In this document: piece by piece, positions 34,601-41,920 of the stretch
How the letters are laid out: each line of letters opens with the position of its first letter
Numbering within the stretch: position 1 is the stretch's first letter
Origin: Actinernus sp. WN-2022
Taxonomy: Eukaryota; Cnidaria; Anthozoa; Actiniaria; Actinernidae
Assembly: GCA_030867875.1 (NCBI GenBank)
Contig: JAOWCC010001589.1
Coordinates: 141,271,745-141,335,744, forward strand
Direction of reading: 5' to 3'
DNA: 64,000 bases
Notes under the pieces: model-generated
The model's database searches: none
Seen by the model: only the letters and a program-made list of their open reading frames with translations
Told to the model about the DNA's origin: nothing
Made by a program: the position numbers and the translations under genes

Positions 34601-36677
34601 ACAATGTTTTGCTTTAGTTTAGAATTTGATTGGCTGATAAAAGCTGTTATTACGGTTGAGCCAAATAATCAGCGGGTTCACCCAATCAGCCCTCATGAAA
34701 ACGAGGCTTTCGGATCAACCATTTCAAGATGGTACAGAGATGGAGTCACGTTGAACGGAGATCACGAAGAAGATGATGCCCCAAACGATTATTTTCTAAA
34801 GAAAAGCAAGAATAAATGTTAAGTGGTGTCTGTCCTTGGCCACTGGAGTGATTTGAATGTCCTTACAAGCCTTGTCTTCAGAAGCTTCTTGGGTCCGTAA
34901 AGTGAACAACTCACACGCCAACTCCTCTTCGCATTCAGCCTTATCAAATCGGTTAGTCCATCCCTTGGCCACTCAACGTCTTACAGTCGCTACTAGTGCA
35001 TCGAATGAAGTGACAGGAATGATAAAGCAGAGTAAAACGAGGATATTTCAAAGAAAATTTCACTCAAACAAGCTCAAAGCTGAAACAGCCTCAAACGAGT
35101 CGATGACCCGATAAGATGGGTGAAACCGCTGACCGTTCATGGTATTTGGCTCAGCCGTAATAACAGCTATTACATCATTTTTCACAGCCAATAGAAAAGC
35201 TAAGCGAGTGCAATTAAAGGAAAGCATTCACTTAATTACTTTGGACACTCAATTGAAAATCAATCTATGACTGCAGATTTACACATGTATATACTTACAT
35301 CCGAACACTCCCAACTGATACATCAACAAATTTTACTTACAACTGTTACTGTCTCGTACCAATTATGACTATATAATTAATAACAATGATAATAATAATT
35401 GTATACTGAGGGACCCTCAGTATACAATTATTATCACCGCCTCCCGGTTAGCTCAGTGGTTAAGCGCCGGTCTGTCATGTGGAAGGTTGATGGTTCAATC
35501 CCCGGCTGGACCAACACTGAGGGTCTTAAAATAACTGAGTAGAAGTTGTTGCCTTTGTGAAACAATTTTGTTCACGAGCTGTTAGACACGTCTTCTCGGA
35601 TAAGGACGTTAAAACGTAGACCTATCAGTGGATGAAGAGCCACCTTGTGGATATGCCATTGATTAATCCCATTGTTTTTTATATTTGTACTTTATGATTT
35701 TTATTATTATCGTTGTTAGGGTGCACCAGAGCTACTTTTAATTATTATAAATACATAATCCCTTGATAGATAAGTCTATAGCTTTGAAAATCCAAACTGT
35801 AATGTATATAGCCTTCTGGTCTTATTACATTGCATTTTAGCTACATTTGTATTTTAGAATTAATCATGATTCAGTTTGATGGCTTAAATTTGCAAACTAA
35901 ATGTATGCACACAAGTTTGACATACATGTAATGTAGCTTTTCGGCTATGTACACTCGAATATTATTGTATATTATTTATACTATTAACGCTCACAATAAT
36001 CTTCATTACTGAAGAAGGTGAGACAAACTGGAAGAAGAAGACATATATCATGAAATATGGAGTAAAATAGTATAGGATGACATAATAAATTAATCAAGGC
36101 AGTACTAATATCCCTTGAGAAACGTTCTAAACTAGATGTTATTAGAAATAACATGCATTTGGTTAAAGTTAAAACGATCTTTGGAATAGACATCTACGAT
36201 TCCAATATAGCATGTATGAATACAAAAGATTTTCCTACGCTTTATGGATATGTACGTCCTATTCCTAAATGAAAACATGCATTCAAATTTTTACCAAGTT
36301 CTGTCATATCAGGTTCGTCGATTCGAACTCACAAAAAATTCCTTGGCAGAAACTTTGATGGAACCAACCAAGGAAGCTGATAGAAACGGCTCTTAAAATC
36401 TCTCTAAAATCACAGCTATTAGTATTAGAATCGTATGCTAATTCATCTATGAGGAATTCTTTTTGTACATCCCTGATTTCTACATGAACGACATATCGAC
36501 TATCGTTTAATAAATTATAGAGCATACAATTTAACGACCGTACCTGAAGCTTCCGTAGACAATAAGAAGAATTGAAATTATTATGGTGAGCACTCGAGAA
36601 CTATCCAGCAGCATGTACGCCCTATGAACATAATTGGCATATAACGAGTGACTTTCGACTGAATAGCTGAATAGCAT
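13587..36677 (-). CDS. SPPL3: Signal peptide peptidase-like 3, complete gene of 12 coding exons
   Basis: SPPL3 is a multipass Golgi/ER aspartyl protease of the presenilin/SPP family (GxGD type). In animals it cuts and releases type II membrane proteins such as glycosyltransferases. Coding exons on the minus strand are 36677-36544, 31820-31726, 30775-30656, 30342-30258, 28878-28766, 28005-27899, 27351-27280, 19099-19011, 18448-18403, 17557-17431, 16355-16246 and 13664-13587: 1176 nt, 391 residues, close to the 384 of the human protein as I remember it. All introns are GT-AG and every phase joins. Motifs are YD (Asp215), GLGD (Asp286) and PAL (346-348). The protein ends in KFLEV like vertebrate SPPL3. 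The first ATG is the least certain point. Introns hold many mobile elements; none breaks an exon. Confidence 0.95.
14862..15710. mobile_element. Inverted-repeat element (copy 1), itself carrying an insertion
   Basis: The ends AGCTGTTATTACGGCCGAGC and the reverse complement of GCTCAGCCGTAATAACAGCT form the terminal repeats. The uninterrupted copy at 34645-35171 is about 0.53 kb and shows that 15352-15641 is an insertion. Both copies keep an open frame ending [26 protein letters not shown]; its origin is unknown. It lies in SPPL3 intron 11, inside a SINE. Confidence 0.8.
15352..15641. mobile_element. 290 bp element made of three 90 bp palindromic units, 9 bp target duplication
   Basis: Three tandem copies of a 90 bp unit, each starting ATATCGTTAAAT and ending with its mirror ATTTAACGATAT, are bounded by inverted ends TAGGTACTTCATATATCG. 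The target duplication CGATAAGAT lies at 15343-15351 and 15642-15650. The same site in copy 2 (about 35107-35115) has a single CGATAAGAT and no insert, which proves the insertion. A 9 bp duplication suggests a Mutator-like source. Confidence 0.88.
16246..16355 (-). CDS. SPPL3: SPPL3 coding exon 11 (PAL motif)
   Basis: Residues 330-366: [20 protein letters not shown] then [20 protein letters not shown] (346-348) is the third conserved active-site element of GxGD proteases. Acceptor CCTCAG|, donor AAG|GTGAGA. Confidence 0.95.
16501..17050. mobile_element. 550 bp non-autonomous DNA transposon flanked by TTAA
   Basis: The ends AGTGCATATAAGCCCTG and the reverse complement of CAGGGCTTATATGCACT, each next to TTAA (16497-16500 and 17051-17054), give a TTAA target-site element of piggyBac or Kolobok style. 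No transposase frame is present. It lies in SPPL3 intron 10. Confidence 0.8.
17431..17557 (-). CDS. SPPL3: SPPL3 coding exon 10
   Basis: Residues 288-329: [18 protein letters not shown], then [13 protein letters not shown]. Continues GLGDIVMPG across the junction. The donor is GTAG|GTAGGT; the GTAACG four bases on would break the frame. Confidence 0.93.
18403..18448 (-). CDS. SPPL3: SPPL3 coding exon 9 (second catalytic Asp), 46 bp
   Basis: Residues 272-287: [16 protein letters not shown] with catalytic Asp286 in GLGD. A very short exon between TTGCAG| and |GTAAGT. Phases fit exons 8 and 10. Confidence 0.93.
18781..18952. mobile_element. 172 bp MITE
   Basis: TTTACGATAGATTACCGTGG at the left and its reverse complement at the right extend over about 40 bp each (also CCTCTTA, CCACGT). 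It ends 58 bp from the donor of SPPL3 exon 8. No clear target duplication. Confidence 0.75.
19011..19099 (-). CDS. SPPL3: SPPL3 coding exon 8
   Basis: Residues 243-271, a cytosolic loop leading to [10 protein letters not shown], which precedes the GxGD helix in all SPPLs. Acceptor TTTACAG|, donor CCAAG|GTGAGA. The intron before it is about 8.2 kb and full of repeats. Confidence 0.92.
19261..19479. mobile_element. 219 bp MITE with duplicated 22 bp core
   Basis: TTTTAGTAGAAACCAACTAG and the mirrored CTAGTTGGTTTATACTAAAA mark the ends. Inside, GCTACTCGCTGTCTATCAC occurs twice in tandem (about 19369-19410). A further hairpin (ACAATTAGACT, 19197-19262) abuts it on the left. It lies in SPPL3 intron 7. 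Confidence 0.65.
19480..20256. other. SPPL3 intron 7, no gene seen
   Basis: AT-rich. LINE/SINE-like tails are seen at about 19735-19770 (GCGCAATATAAATTATC) and 19970-20000 (AATAAAGTTGTTGTTG). Nothing else was recognised. Confidence 0.4.
20257..20754 (-). repeat. 39 bp minisatellite x 10 in one open frame
   Basis: The exact array is 20332-20721. The unit GTGTCTCCTCTCCAGAGGAT plus 19 more bases is 39 bp, a multiple of three, so a 165-codon minus-strand frame reads ten times [13 protein letters not shown]. The eight inner units have E at the variable place and both edge units have V. I see no promoter, splice or family evidence for a protein, and it lies in the same-strand SPPL3 intron 7. I treat it as a homogenised minisatellite. 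Confidence 0.85.
20755..22982. other. SPPL3 intron 7, repeat fragments only
   Basis: 21040-21165 matches 25615-25810 (CTGTAACCGAAATC, AAGTTTCTA, TTAAAGAA-CTTGAAGGTT), a dispersed repeat. An A-run lies at 21660-21675 and a G-run at 21727-21735. 22530-22580 contains a short CCATGG-centred inverted repeat. No coding sequence was recognised. Confidence 0.45.
22983..23262. repeat. Tandem repeat, units of about 68-83 bp, over three copies
   Basis: CAACTTGCGAGTCCGTTTGA, TCACCGATC and TTTCGAAACTTCGGTTGACT recur in order. Units differ by an 11-12 bp piece (CCGCAAGTCTG) missing from the first. Both strands have chance open frames over the array. Confidence 0.85.
23263..24755. other. SPPL3 intron 7, nothing specific seen
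   Basis: AT-rich non-coding sequence. The 104-codon frame at 23850-24164 has no family features and no splice or conservation support visible from one sequence. Confidence 0.4.
24756..25577 (+). repeat. 157 bp satellite, about 5 copies
   Basis: CATTAGTAATGTTCCGTGAA recurs at 24831, 24988, 25145, 25308 and (one change) 25470, a period of 157 bp stretched to 162-163 by small insertions in two units. Adjacent inner units are nearly identical. A second array of the same family lies at 56370-56775. Confidence 0.93.
25806..26964. mobile_element. 1.16 kb foldback element with arms of about 440 bp
   Basis: AATAGGCCTTTTGCATCAAT at the left is mirrored at the right end, and the similarity (CCATAGCAACGCCTGTGG, ATTTAGCTTTAAATCTTA, TAGCCGAGGAGA) continues to about 26240 and from about 26520. 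The middle is unique. The left arm has a 78-codon frame starting [18 protein letters not shown], and both arms have a GTAAGAAG donor-like word after it. The protein is unrecognised. No convincing target duplication. It lies in SPPL3 intron 7. Confidence 0.85.
26986..27214. mobile_element. Probable MITE or repeat with weak inverted ends
   Basis: The ends TAAGCCCCATTTACACGA and the reverse complement of TGTGTAAATCGGTCTTTA match imperfectly. Inside, words such as AGTGCCGAT, TTTACACGAC and GAGTGC recur. It ends 66 bp from SPPL3 exon 7. Confidence 0.45.
27280..27351 (-). CDS. SPPL3: SPPL3 coding exon 7
   Basis: Residues 219-242: [19 protein letters not shown] then QANNP, the segment right after the YD helix in SPP/SPPL proteins. 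Acceptor TATGTAG|, donor CCT|GTAAGT, phase 0 on both sides. Confidence 0.94.
27761..27850 (-). repeat. Partial duplication of SPPL3 exon 6 end with its splice donor
   Basis: 27761-27850 repeats 27851-27935: AAAGACATCATA, CACACTGACTTACCC and TATATGACT-TATAC recur in order. The unit covers the last 35-40 coding bases of exon 6, its GTAAGT donor and some 50 bp of intron. The extra copy keeps the donor (TTTTGG|GTAAGTCAG, exon end equivalent at 27808) 91 bp downstream of the real one. Confidence 0.85.
27899..28005 (-). CDS. SPPL3: SPPL3 coding exon 6 (first catalytic Asp)
   Basis: Residues 183-218: [19 protein letters not shown] then [19 protein letters not shown] holds catalytic Asp215. The exon ends in phase 0 at TGG|GTAAGT. 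Its last 35-40 bp and donor recur 91 bp downstream in the intron (see 27761-27850). Confidence 0.95.
28406..28636 (+). mobile_element. tRNA-derived SINE copy
   Basis: The head has a pol III A box (TAGGTCAGTTGGTAGAGC) and B box (GGTTTGAATCC), followed by the same body as the SINE at 14590. The copy is cut after CAGCAGCCTGGCC. It lies in SPPL3 intron 5. Confidence 0.85.
28766..28878 (-). CDS. SPPL3: SPPL3 coding exon 5
   Basis: Residues 145-182: [18 protein letters not shown] then [18 protein letters not shown]. The CGRFT-AEL and TGHW-LMD signatures are SPPL3-like. Acceptor TTTCAG|, donor GATG|GTAAAC. Confidence 0.94.
29039..29224. mobile_element. 186 bp MITE, copy 1
   Basis: The ends AATAACCTAC-TG-GTGG and the mirror CCAC-AATAGGTTATT, with the inner mirrored CATATGCCCTGATATTTGTC. 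A second copy in the opposite direction is at 41108-41283. The outer flank (about 28940-29038) is also shared, reverse-complemented, with 41284-41400, so the unit that moved may be larger. It lies in SPPL3 intron 4. Confidence 0.8.
29453..30009. mobile_element. Non-autonomous element with inverted ends of about 38 bp
   Basis: AGCCAAACTATCAAACAATG and the mirror of CAATGTTCGATAGTTTGGCA mark the ends, continuing through TTGCACAATC. The words CAACATTT and TTGGAT repeat inside. It lies in SPPL3 intron 4. Confidence 0.75.
30258..30342 (-). CDS. SPPL3: SPPL3 coding exon 4
   Basis: Residues 117-144: [18 protein letters not shown] then [10 protein letters not shown]. LPxCQY is an SPPL hallmark. Acceptor TCTCACAG|, donor CACAA|GTGAGT. 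Confidence 0.93.
30656..30775 (-). CDS. SPPL3: SPPL3 coding exon 3
   Basis: Residues 77-116: [19 protein letters not shown] then [17 protein letters not shown], the strongly conserved second membrane segment of SPPL proteins. Acceptor TCTAG|GA, donor GCAG|GTACAT. Confidence 0.93.
30876..31009. mobile_element. 134 bp MITE
   Basis: GAAGGGCTGTGTGCAAAAAG and the mirror of CTTTTAACACACAGCCCTTC, extending to about 30 bp. ATTT stands on both sides (30872-30875, 31010-31013). It lies in SPPL3 intron 2. Confidence 0.75.
31537..31700. mobile_element. 164 bp MITE close to SPPL3 exon 2
   Basis: The ends CAGGGCTCGAAATT / AATTTCGAGCCCTG are a perfect 14 bp inverted repeat, flanked by CATTT on both sides (31532-31536, 31701-31705). 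Inside, the word TAGGCGTAA or its mirror occurs several times. Confidence 0.85.
31726..31820 (-). CDS. SPPL3: SPPL3 coding exon 2
   Basis: Residues 45-76, a hydrophilic, poorly conserved luminal loop ([19 protein letters not shown] then [12 protein letters not shown]). Acceptor TTTTTACAG|, donor GATG|GTATTA. Phases (2 in, 1 out) fit both neighbours. A MITE ends 25 bp past this donor. Confidence 0.85.
32524..33732. mobile_element. 1.2 kb non-autonomous DNA transposon with TA flanks
   Basis: CCGTAAAAGACTGCCTATAA and the mirror of TTATTGGCGGTCTTTTACAG form the ends, each next to TA. Sub-terminal words such as TATAAGCCG and TTATATGCGGGG are shared by both ends. No transposase was found. It lies in SPPL3 intron 1. 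Confidence 0.75.
33735..34234. other. SPPL3 intron 1, nothing specific seen
   Basis: AT-rich. It contains a TACATGTACA word but no repeat ends or coding sequence that I can support. Confidence 0.4.
34235..35267. mobile_element. Inverted-end element (TAGAG family) with a nested element
   Basis: TAGAGTGGTTTTCAATTGAG and the mirror CTCAATTGAAAATCAATCTA are the ends, related to the MITEs at 39436 and 40003. The interior contains, at 34645-35171, a full copy of the element with AGCTGTTATTACGG ends. It lies in SPPL3 intron 1. Confidence 0.78.
34645..35171. mobile_element. Inverted-repeat element (copy 2), uninterrupted
   Basis: Terminal repeats AGCTGTTATTACGG / CCGTAATAACAGCT. The copy at 14862-15710 matches over its full length apart from the 290 bp insert there. 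The shared frame [35 protein letters not shown] is open here too. That could mean a captured exon or simply little decay. Confidence 0.8.
35392..35434. repeat. Perfect 43 bp palindrome
   Basis: Arms of 21 bp (ATAATAATTGTATACTGAGGG and its mirror) around one central A. A tRNA-headed SINE starts directly after it. Confidence 0.9.
35435..35710 (+). mobile_element. tRNA-derived SINE of a second family
   Basis: The head has an A box (TTAGCTCAGTGGTTAAGCG) and B box (GGTTCAATCCC). The body contains GAGTAGAAGTTGTTGCC and AAGGACGTTAAAACGTAGAC and ends in an AT-rich TTATTATT tail. It is not related to the 14590/28406 family beyond the promoter. It lies in SPPL3 intron 1. Confidence 0.8.
35711..36543. 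other. SPPL3 intron 1, nothing specific seen
   Basis: AT-rich non-coding sequence next to exon 1. The open frames at 35984-36193 and 36304-36525 show no family features. Confidence 0.4.
36544..36677 (-). CDS. SPPL3: SPPL3 coding exon 1
   Basis: Residues 1-44 plus two bases. [19 protein letters not shown] then IVYGSF match the first membrane segment of SPPL3. The donor is CAG|GTACGG. The ATG at 36677 gives a leader about 11 residues longer than usual; an internal ATG at residue 22 would cut into the conserved part, so the upstream one was chosen. Confidence 0.85.
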
Positions 36678-38208
36678 GCTAGTATAAGACAAAAGATGAA
36701 ACAACCAAAATCAGCAACAAAGCTTTCCACGTGCGAGAATTAAGGTGTAAAGCGAACGATGTCGTCGATCTTACCATTGATGATCAACTGCTTGATCCAT
36801 TGCTATCGGCTGGATACTCTTCATGGGAAAATAAAGAAAAATAAATGCCAAACGTCAGAAGTACCAGGCAGTGGTGAAACCAAAGCCAAAATCCAGTGGC
36901 GACTTTTAGGTCTGTTAGCATGCCGAACTAAAATACAAACAGTTCAAGCGCATGACTGTACGACATACCTTGTTACCTTAAGTGAAAGGAAATGAGTAAA
37001 ACTTCCATTTGGATAATAGAGTAAACAGGACTGATGTCTAAGATCTGGGGCACAACATCTGTCACATACGAAACGCCATTGACATTGTTGTTATATTTTT
37101 CATCAACCAAGCGAGAAGAACTCCCACAAACCCCCGCGCGCACGCGGCAATAAGAGTAACTATTGTTTTCCCCCGTTTACCCTCGTTATGAAAATGCTCA
37201 GAGCGAGGCCAATGTGGAGAATCTATTGTTTCAAACCTAGCTCTATATATTTACTTCTCTTGCTAAGCATAGAGAATGTCGGATAGAAACAATCTATCAA
37301 TGTAGCAATCAATATTTTATTATTAATTTGTCAATCAGATCTTGCCAAACCCGCAGTTTATAGTTAAACGACTATTCGAGGCGGGGGGCAAGGCGGCACA
37401 AAAGAAAATAAATAAGTAATATTATTGCTTCATGAAAAACGCTTGATCATTCAGTTACAGTGCGATACTGAAACACACATTGTAAAACGAAAATAAAGCA
37501 TTCCATGGCATGTGATTTTCTTCATTCGAAAGACTTTGACTAGTTAGGCGCCCTTGGGCTGTAAAAGCCGATCGAGGCTGCGAATATGTGTAAACAAGCT
37601 TTACCGAATAAACATACAGATACAGATTTGCGTCCCGCGAGCGTTTTCGAAAACCTTTGTTTTCGCCGTTCATACAATAGACCTGGTTTCAAAAATATTC
37701 GTTTTCGATTCAGATGATCACACCTACATCAGAAGTCCATATAGTTATGGACTTCTGCCTACATCCAAAACGTGTTTTCAAACCTTCCGTATTCATATGG
37801 CGAAAACGTGTACGCTTATAATAACGGGGCCTGAGGATTTTTGTGGAAAGAGAGATGGTTTAGCACTGATCGGAACGAAATTCATATAATGTTACTAGCA
37901 TTGTTGCAAACTCTCCGACTTTGCTTTGTATATCAACTCATCAAATTTGAACACATATACGCCGCACTTCTAACGTGGGCACAGCACTCCAAACCCTAGA
38001 TTTTCGGGCTCTCGTACCAGGTACATTCCCATTTACACAAAAGTAAGTGGTGGCGCCGTGCCGAAAAAAATGGCACGTCGCCAAAATAAGGCATTCGATG
38101 TGCCGTACCCAAACCGTAGTACCTCTAATTTTCGAAGAAATCAGATTATGGGTTCCCTGTGGCAGGTAAAGACACCGCCTCTTCTCTCCCGGGTACGCCG
38201 TTATGGCT
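36678..38208. other. Upstream region of SPPL3
   Basis: Presumed promoter side of SPPL3 (minus strand). No TATA box or clear initiator can be named. 37337-37440 shares a dispersed repeat with 10740-10800. AGAAGTCCATATAGTTATGG with its mirror makes a short hairpin at about 37730-37756. Confidence 0.4.
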
Positions 38209-38640
38209 GCAGAGAAGGCTATCCAATATGTTTGTCGTCTAAACCATCATCTTGGAATAAACCAGAATCTGCGAACAGTCTTGCCAAGTGTATTCATGGA
38301 GGGTCTGAATGGGGTTAACTGACTACTGACAAACGGCCTTAAAAATAACTGACAACTGACAAATGACGATATTTTTACTGACAACTGACAACCGAAAAAT
38401 AACTGACAACTGACAAATTTGGTTTTTGCAGGAGCCCATTACGGTTTTTGTGGGTCAAACATTGTAAATTTTCTCTAGTAATGATTAACTAGGGCTAACT
38501 GACAACTGACAAATGGCCAAAATTTTAACTGACAACTGACATGTAGACCCCCCCATTCAGACCCTCTTCATGATCAGTTATTTTTGCAGGATGCCGAATT
38601 CGAATCGGGAAGTGGTTACTGGCGGCGCCACGGGAAGTAA
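38209..38640 (+). other. Possible exon, broken by a MITE
   Basis: From an ATG at about 38203 the frame reads MAAEKAIQYVCRLNHHLG, NQNLRTVLPSVFM up to the MITE start at 38299. Past the MITE the frame can continue ISYFCRMPNSNREVV. The composition is protein-like and the region is richer in CpG than its surroundings, but I know no such family. It may be an exon, a relic or chance. Confidence 0.3.
38299..38566. mobile_element. 268 bp MITE filled with AACTGACAACTGACA words
   Basis: Perfect 16 bp ends GAGGGTCTGAATGGGG / CCCCATTCAGACCCTC, flanked by TTCATG at 38293-38298 and 38567-38572. Inside, AACTGACAACTGACA occurs about six times with spacers, all in one direction. Confidence 0.88.
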
Positions 38641-39435
38641 TTTAATAGTATATTTTGACAGTGTTGACCTAGTTAATTTCGCTAGATAGGAAATATGTTA
38701 TACTAATTGTCAACAGATGATAACGAAATAATTATAAAGAACCGGTCGTCTAGTTAAAACTGCTGTTGGAGTGTTGTGGCTTCTGCTTTAATGTAAACAA
38801 TATATCTCGCCTCTTCCCTTCCTCTAGCCAGTCCCCCAAGAGAGTGTGTTCACCGGCTATCATCGGCGGTATTGTTATTTACATGAGTACATATAGACAG
38901 ACATACATACATACATACAGACTTTTTTAGAGTAGCATAGATAAGGTAAACGAAACAACAACAACAATCTTATATATAAAAATACGTATAACTTAGTACA
39001 ATTCAATCTAATAAGTAGTTCAAAAGATGATTGATAACAATGCAATAACAATAGTTACAAAAGTTGAAAACGCATTTGCGAATCACTCGCTTAAAAAACA
39101 AACGCTTACCGTTTGATCACTGCGCACGACACTATCAAAAATAACTCTTTCTTTTTCTTTCCTTTAATAGTATTGTGTAATTGTTATTGTAATGACCATA
39201 AACAGTGCAAAATAAGCCTTTAGGCGAGTGCAATTTGAGAACTTTCCAAATATCATTCAGTGCCTATAAATCAAGTATAGCACGAGCAGTTCAGGTGATT
39301 TTTTGAGCAAACATTTGTGAGAGCATGCCACTGGGCACTCTGTAACCTTTTTATGCACTCGTTACGTTATTGACGAATCAAAATCCAGATATTATGTTGA
39401 CCATCCAGTAGAATCCAGATAACTCGAACCCCGGA
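38641..39435. other. Intergenic stretch, dispersed repeat only
   Basis: A CATA microsatellite lies at about 38905-38925. 39225-39405 (ACTTTCCAAATATCATTCAG, GAGCAAACATTTG, AATCCAGATATTATGTTGA) matches 53990-54160. Confidence 0.5.
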
Positions 39436-39691
39436 TAGAGCGGATTTCAATTGAGTGTCGGAAGCGGTTTTGGTTTTGCGTTTACTAAGCTCTCCTATTG
39501 GCTGAGAAAGTAAACCAACCAATCAGAATCCAAAGTAAAACCAAACGCAAATTGGTTTTGCTTTTGCTTTGGTTTGTCGTTGGTCCACAGGGAAGCCATT
39601 TATGAGTAACTTGTGATTACTCGCTCCTATGATTGGCTGGCCGTGGGTAGTTTGCGTTTGGTTTTACTACACTCAATTGAAAACCGCTCTA
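39436..39691. mobile_element. MITE, TAGAG family, copy 1
   Basis: The ends TAGAGCGGATTTCAATTGAG and CTCAATTGAAAACCGCTCTA. The interior matches the reverse complement of 40003-40256 throughout (CCTATTGGCTGAGAAAGTAA). Confidence 0.9.
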
Positions 39692-40002
39692 ACGCAAACT
39701 TAGTATATTCACTAACTGATCGAACTAAATGCAGTTTCCACGGGATTCACGTGCACTCTATTGGCAGTAATTTAACCCCGGATAACTCGAACTCTGATTA
39801 ATCGAACTTTTCGCTAACTAGTCAAACAATGATTTTGATTTCCTTGAGGTCAATTTCCCACTAATTTACTCTAATTTCCCACTAATTTCCCACTAAATAA
39901 CTCATCGTACGGCCGTACTTTGATGAACCGCAATGTCGGATCAAGTTTTCCTGAAACAAATCGCTGCAATTTGAATCAAGGTAAAGTAAATACGCGTCAG
40001 TA

Positions 40003-40256
40003 TAGAGCGGTTTTCAATTGAGTGTAGTAAAACCAAACGTAAACTACCCACAGCCAGCCAATCATAGGAGCGAGTAATCACAAGTAACGCATAAATGGCT
40101 TCCCTGTGAACCAATGACAAACCAAAGCAAAACCAAAACCAATTTGCGTTTGGTTTTACTTTGGATTCTGATTGGTTGGTTTACTTTCTCAGCCAATAGG
40201 AGAGCTTAGTAAACGCAAATCCAAAACACTTCCGACACTCAATTGAAATCCGCTTA
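40003..40256. mobile_element. MITE, TAGAG family, copy 2, opposite direction
   Basis: The ends TAGAGCGGTTTTCAATTGAG and CTCAATTGAAATCCGCTTA. With copy 1 it makes a pair of inverted 0.25 kb repeats separated by about 310 bp. Confidence 0.9.
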
Positions 40257-41107
40257 TTCATTATGTATTGGCAAATTTATGTCCACATTCCTGCTGTTTG
40301 ATCCTCTTTAATGATATGTGTTTCGGCAATTTTCTGAAATTAGGACCCGCATTCAATAACTCGGACTCCCGATAGCTCGAACTGTTTTTTGTTTCCCCTG
40401 ATCAGGGTTCGAATTATAGGGATTCTATTGTATTATAATAAACTATATACATGTGTATAAAAATGTGACACAGCATGTCTATATAATTACACTAATAATA
40501 TGTAAGAACATGTTAAAAATATTATACCTATAAATATCTATTGTGGAATTGGTCCTATCTGAAGCAAGCAAGCCGGAAATATTGATGATTTCTTGTCAAA
40601 TATTAATCAGCGTTCGATCAAAAAGAAATGCTTAGAATACCGAACATCGATCCAAAAAATGATGGAGCCAACACTGCCCAACATGCATGTGGAAACCGTA
40701 GAACATTATTCGATTCTACGATGCTTAAAACGTTACATATGTGTAAGCCCGGTGCATATGGAGTAATGGGGCGGTACCTTGTCAACTGGAAGGACAAAGG
40801 ACATGACTATACCACAGTACGTCTAGCCCTTCTCTCCAAACCCCTTTTCTCCCCTCCTCCTTCCTCCTCCTTCTCTTCCCTCACACCCCTCCCCCCCCCC
40901 CATTTCTTCCCCACACCCCTCCGACTTTTGCGCTGATTCGCAGGCTAAACTACGGGCCTACCCAACAATAGAAAACACCCTAACCTTTAGAAAGAGCAGT
41001 ACAAAAACAATAGAAGTATAGTATTATGAGTTCAATCAGAATACAGGTGTCGAGAGGTTCCGTGCTACTCTAAACTACGTCCAGAATATATATATCCATA
41101 TAAATAC
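40257..41107. other. Intergenic stretch with a pyrimidine tract
   Basis: 40826-40922 is a C/T tract (TCTCCCCTCCTCCTTCC and a C-run). 40970-41060 is the dispersed repeat shared, reverse-complemented, with 8713-8810. No gene seen. Confidence 0.5.
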
Positions 41108-41283
41108 AATAACCTATTTGTGGCGTCGAAATATGCCCTGATATCTCATCCGCGGGGAATACATGATCCGAGAAGAGAACAGTTTCCGAGAGTGAAGCTC
41201 GAGGGAAACTGTGAGCTTCGAGGATCAGCTAATGTACAAGGACAAATATCAGGGCATATTTAGACGCCACAATGTAGGTTATT
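41108..41283. mobile_element. 176 bp MITE, copy 2 of the 29039 family
   Basis: The ends AATAACCTATTTGTGGCGTC and the mirror of GACGCCACAATGTAGGTTATT. The sequence is the reverse complement of 29039-29224 with about 15-20% differences by eye. Confidence 0.8.
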
Positions 41284-41920
41284 GTTGTTATTATCCTTCA
41301 AATATTTTCTTTGACGCGATCTCATACGCTCATAGGGGGTGTATTCGCTGATATTTCCCGCTCGCGGAGAAAATTTCGTGTCACGTGACGCATTCAATCA
41401 GTCACGCGCGAGAGAAAATTTGATGGGTTATGAATAACGATATTATATATTTGATGGCAATGACGTCATTATTCTTTTGTTTCGTTAAAAATATCATGAA
41501 AAAATCCCTAGCTGAACATAAAACTAAATCATTTGTCACAGCATTTATCGCCGTATAAGTCTTGTCAAGAGACCACAAGAAAGAGAGGGAATACTGTAGC
41601 GTGCGTTATATACGATGATATATATATATATATATACTATCAGGAGCGCATTACCCGGAGCGTCCATATGTACTATATCTGTGTATTTACACCTTGGGTT
41701 ATTTTTAGTTTTTTTCCCACGAATAAACGTGTTTCCTTTGTTCGAAAGAAAAACAATAACGGCGGAGATAATAGCCTATACCGTTCGTTCATGCGTTCAG
41801 TGTTTGCACTCTAGCAAAAGAGGTACGCTGTCAATAAAATAATGAAACATGGTTCTATAAATAGCCCAATGCGTAAATAACTCAAAGATAAAGTATGGGA
41901 CATGGGTAATGGACGCCTGG
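41284..41920. other. Intergenic stretch before SLC22
   Basis: 41284-41400 shares repeat sequence with 28940-29038. A TA microsatellite lies at 41617-41638. No gene seen. Confidence 0.45.

Noticed and set aside
35440..35515. Functional tRNA gene
   Set aside because: A and B boxes are present but the acceptor stem does not pair and a SINE body follows.
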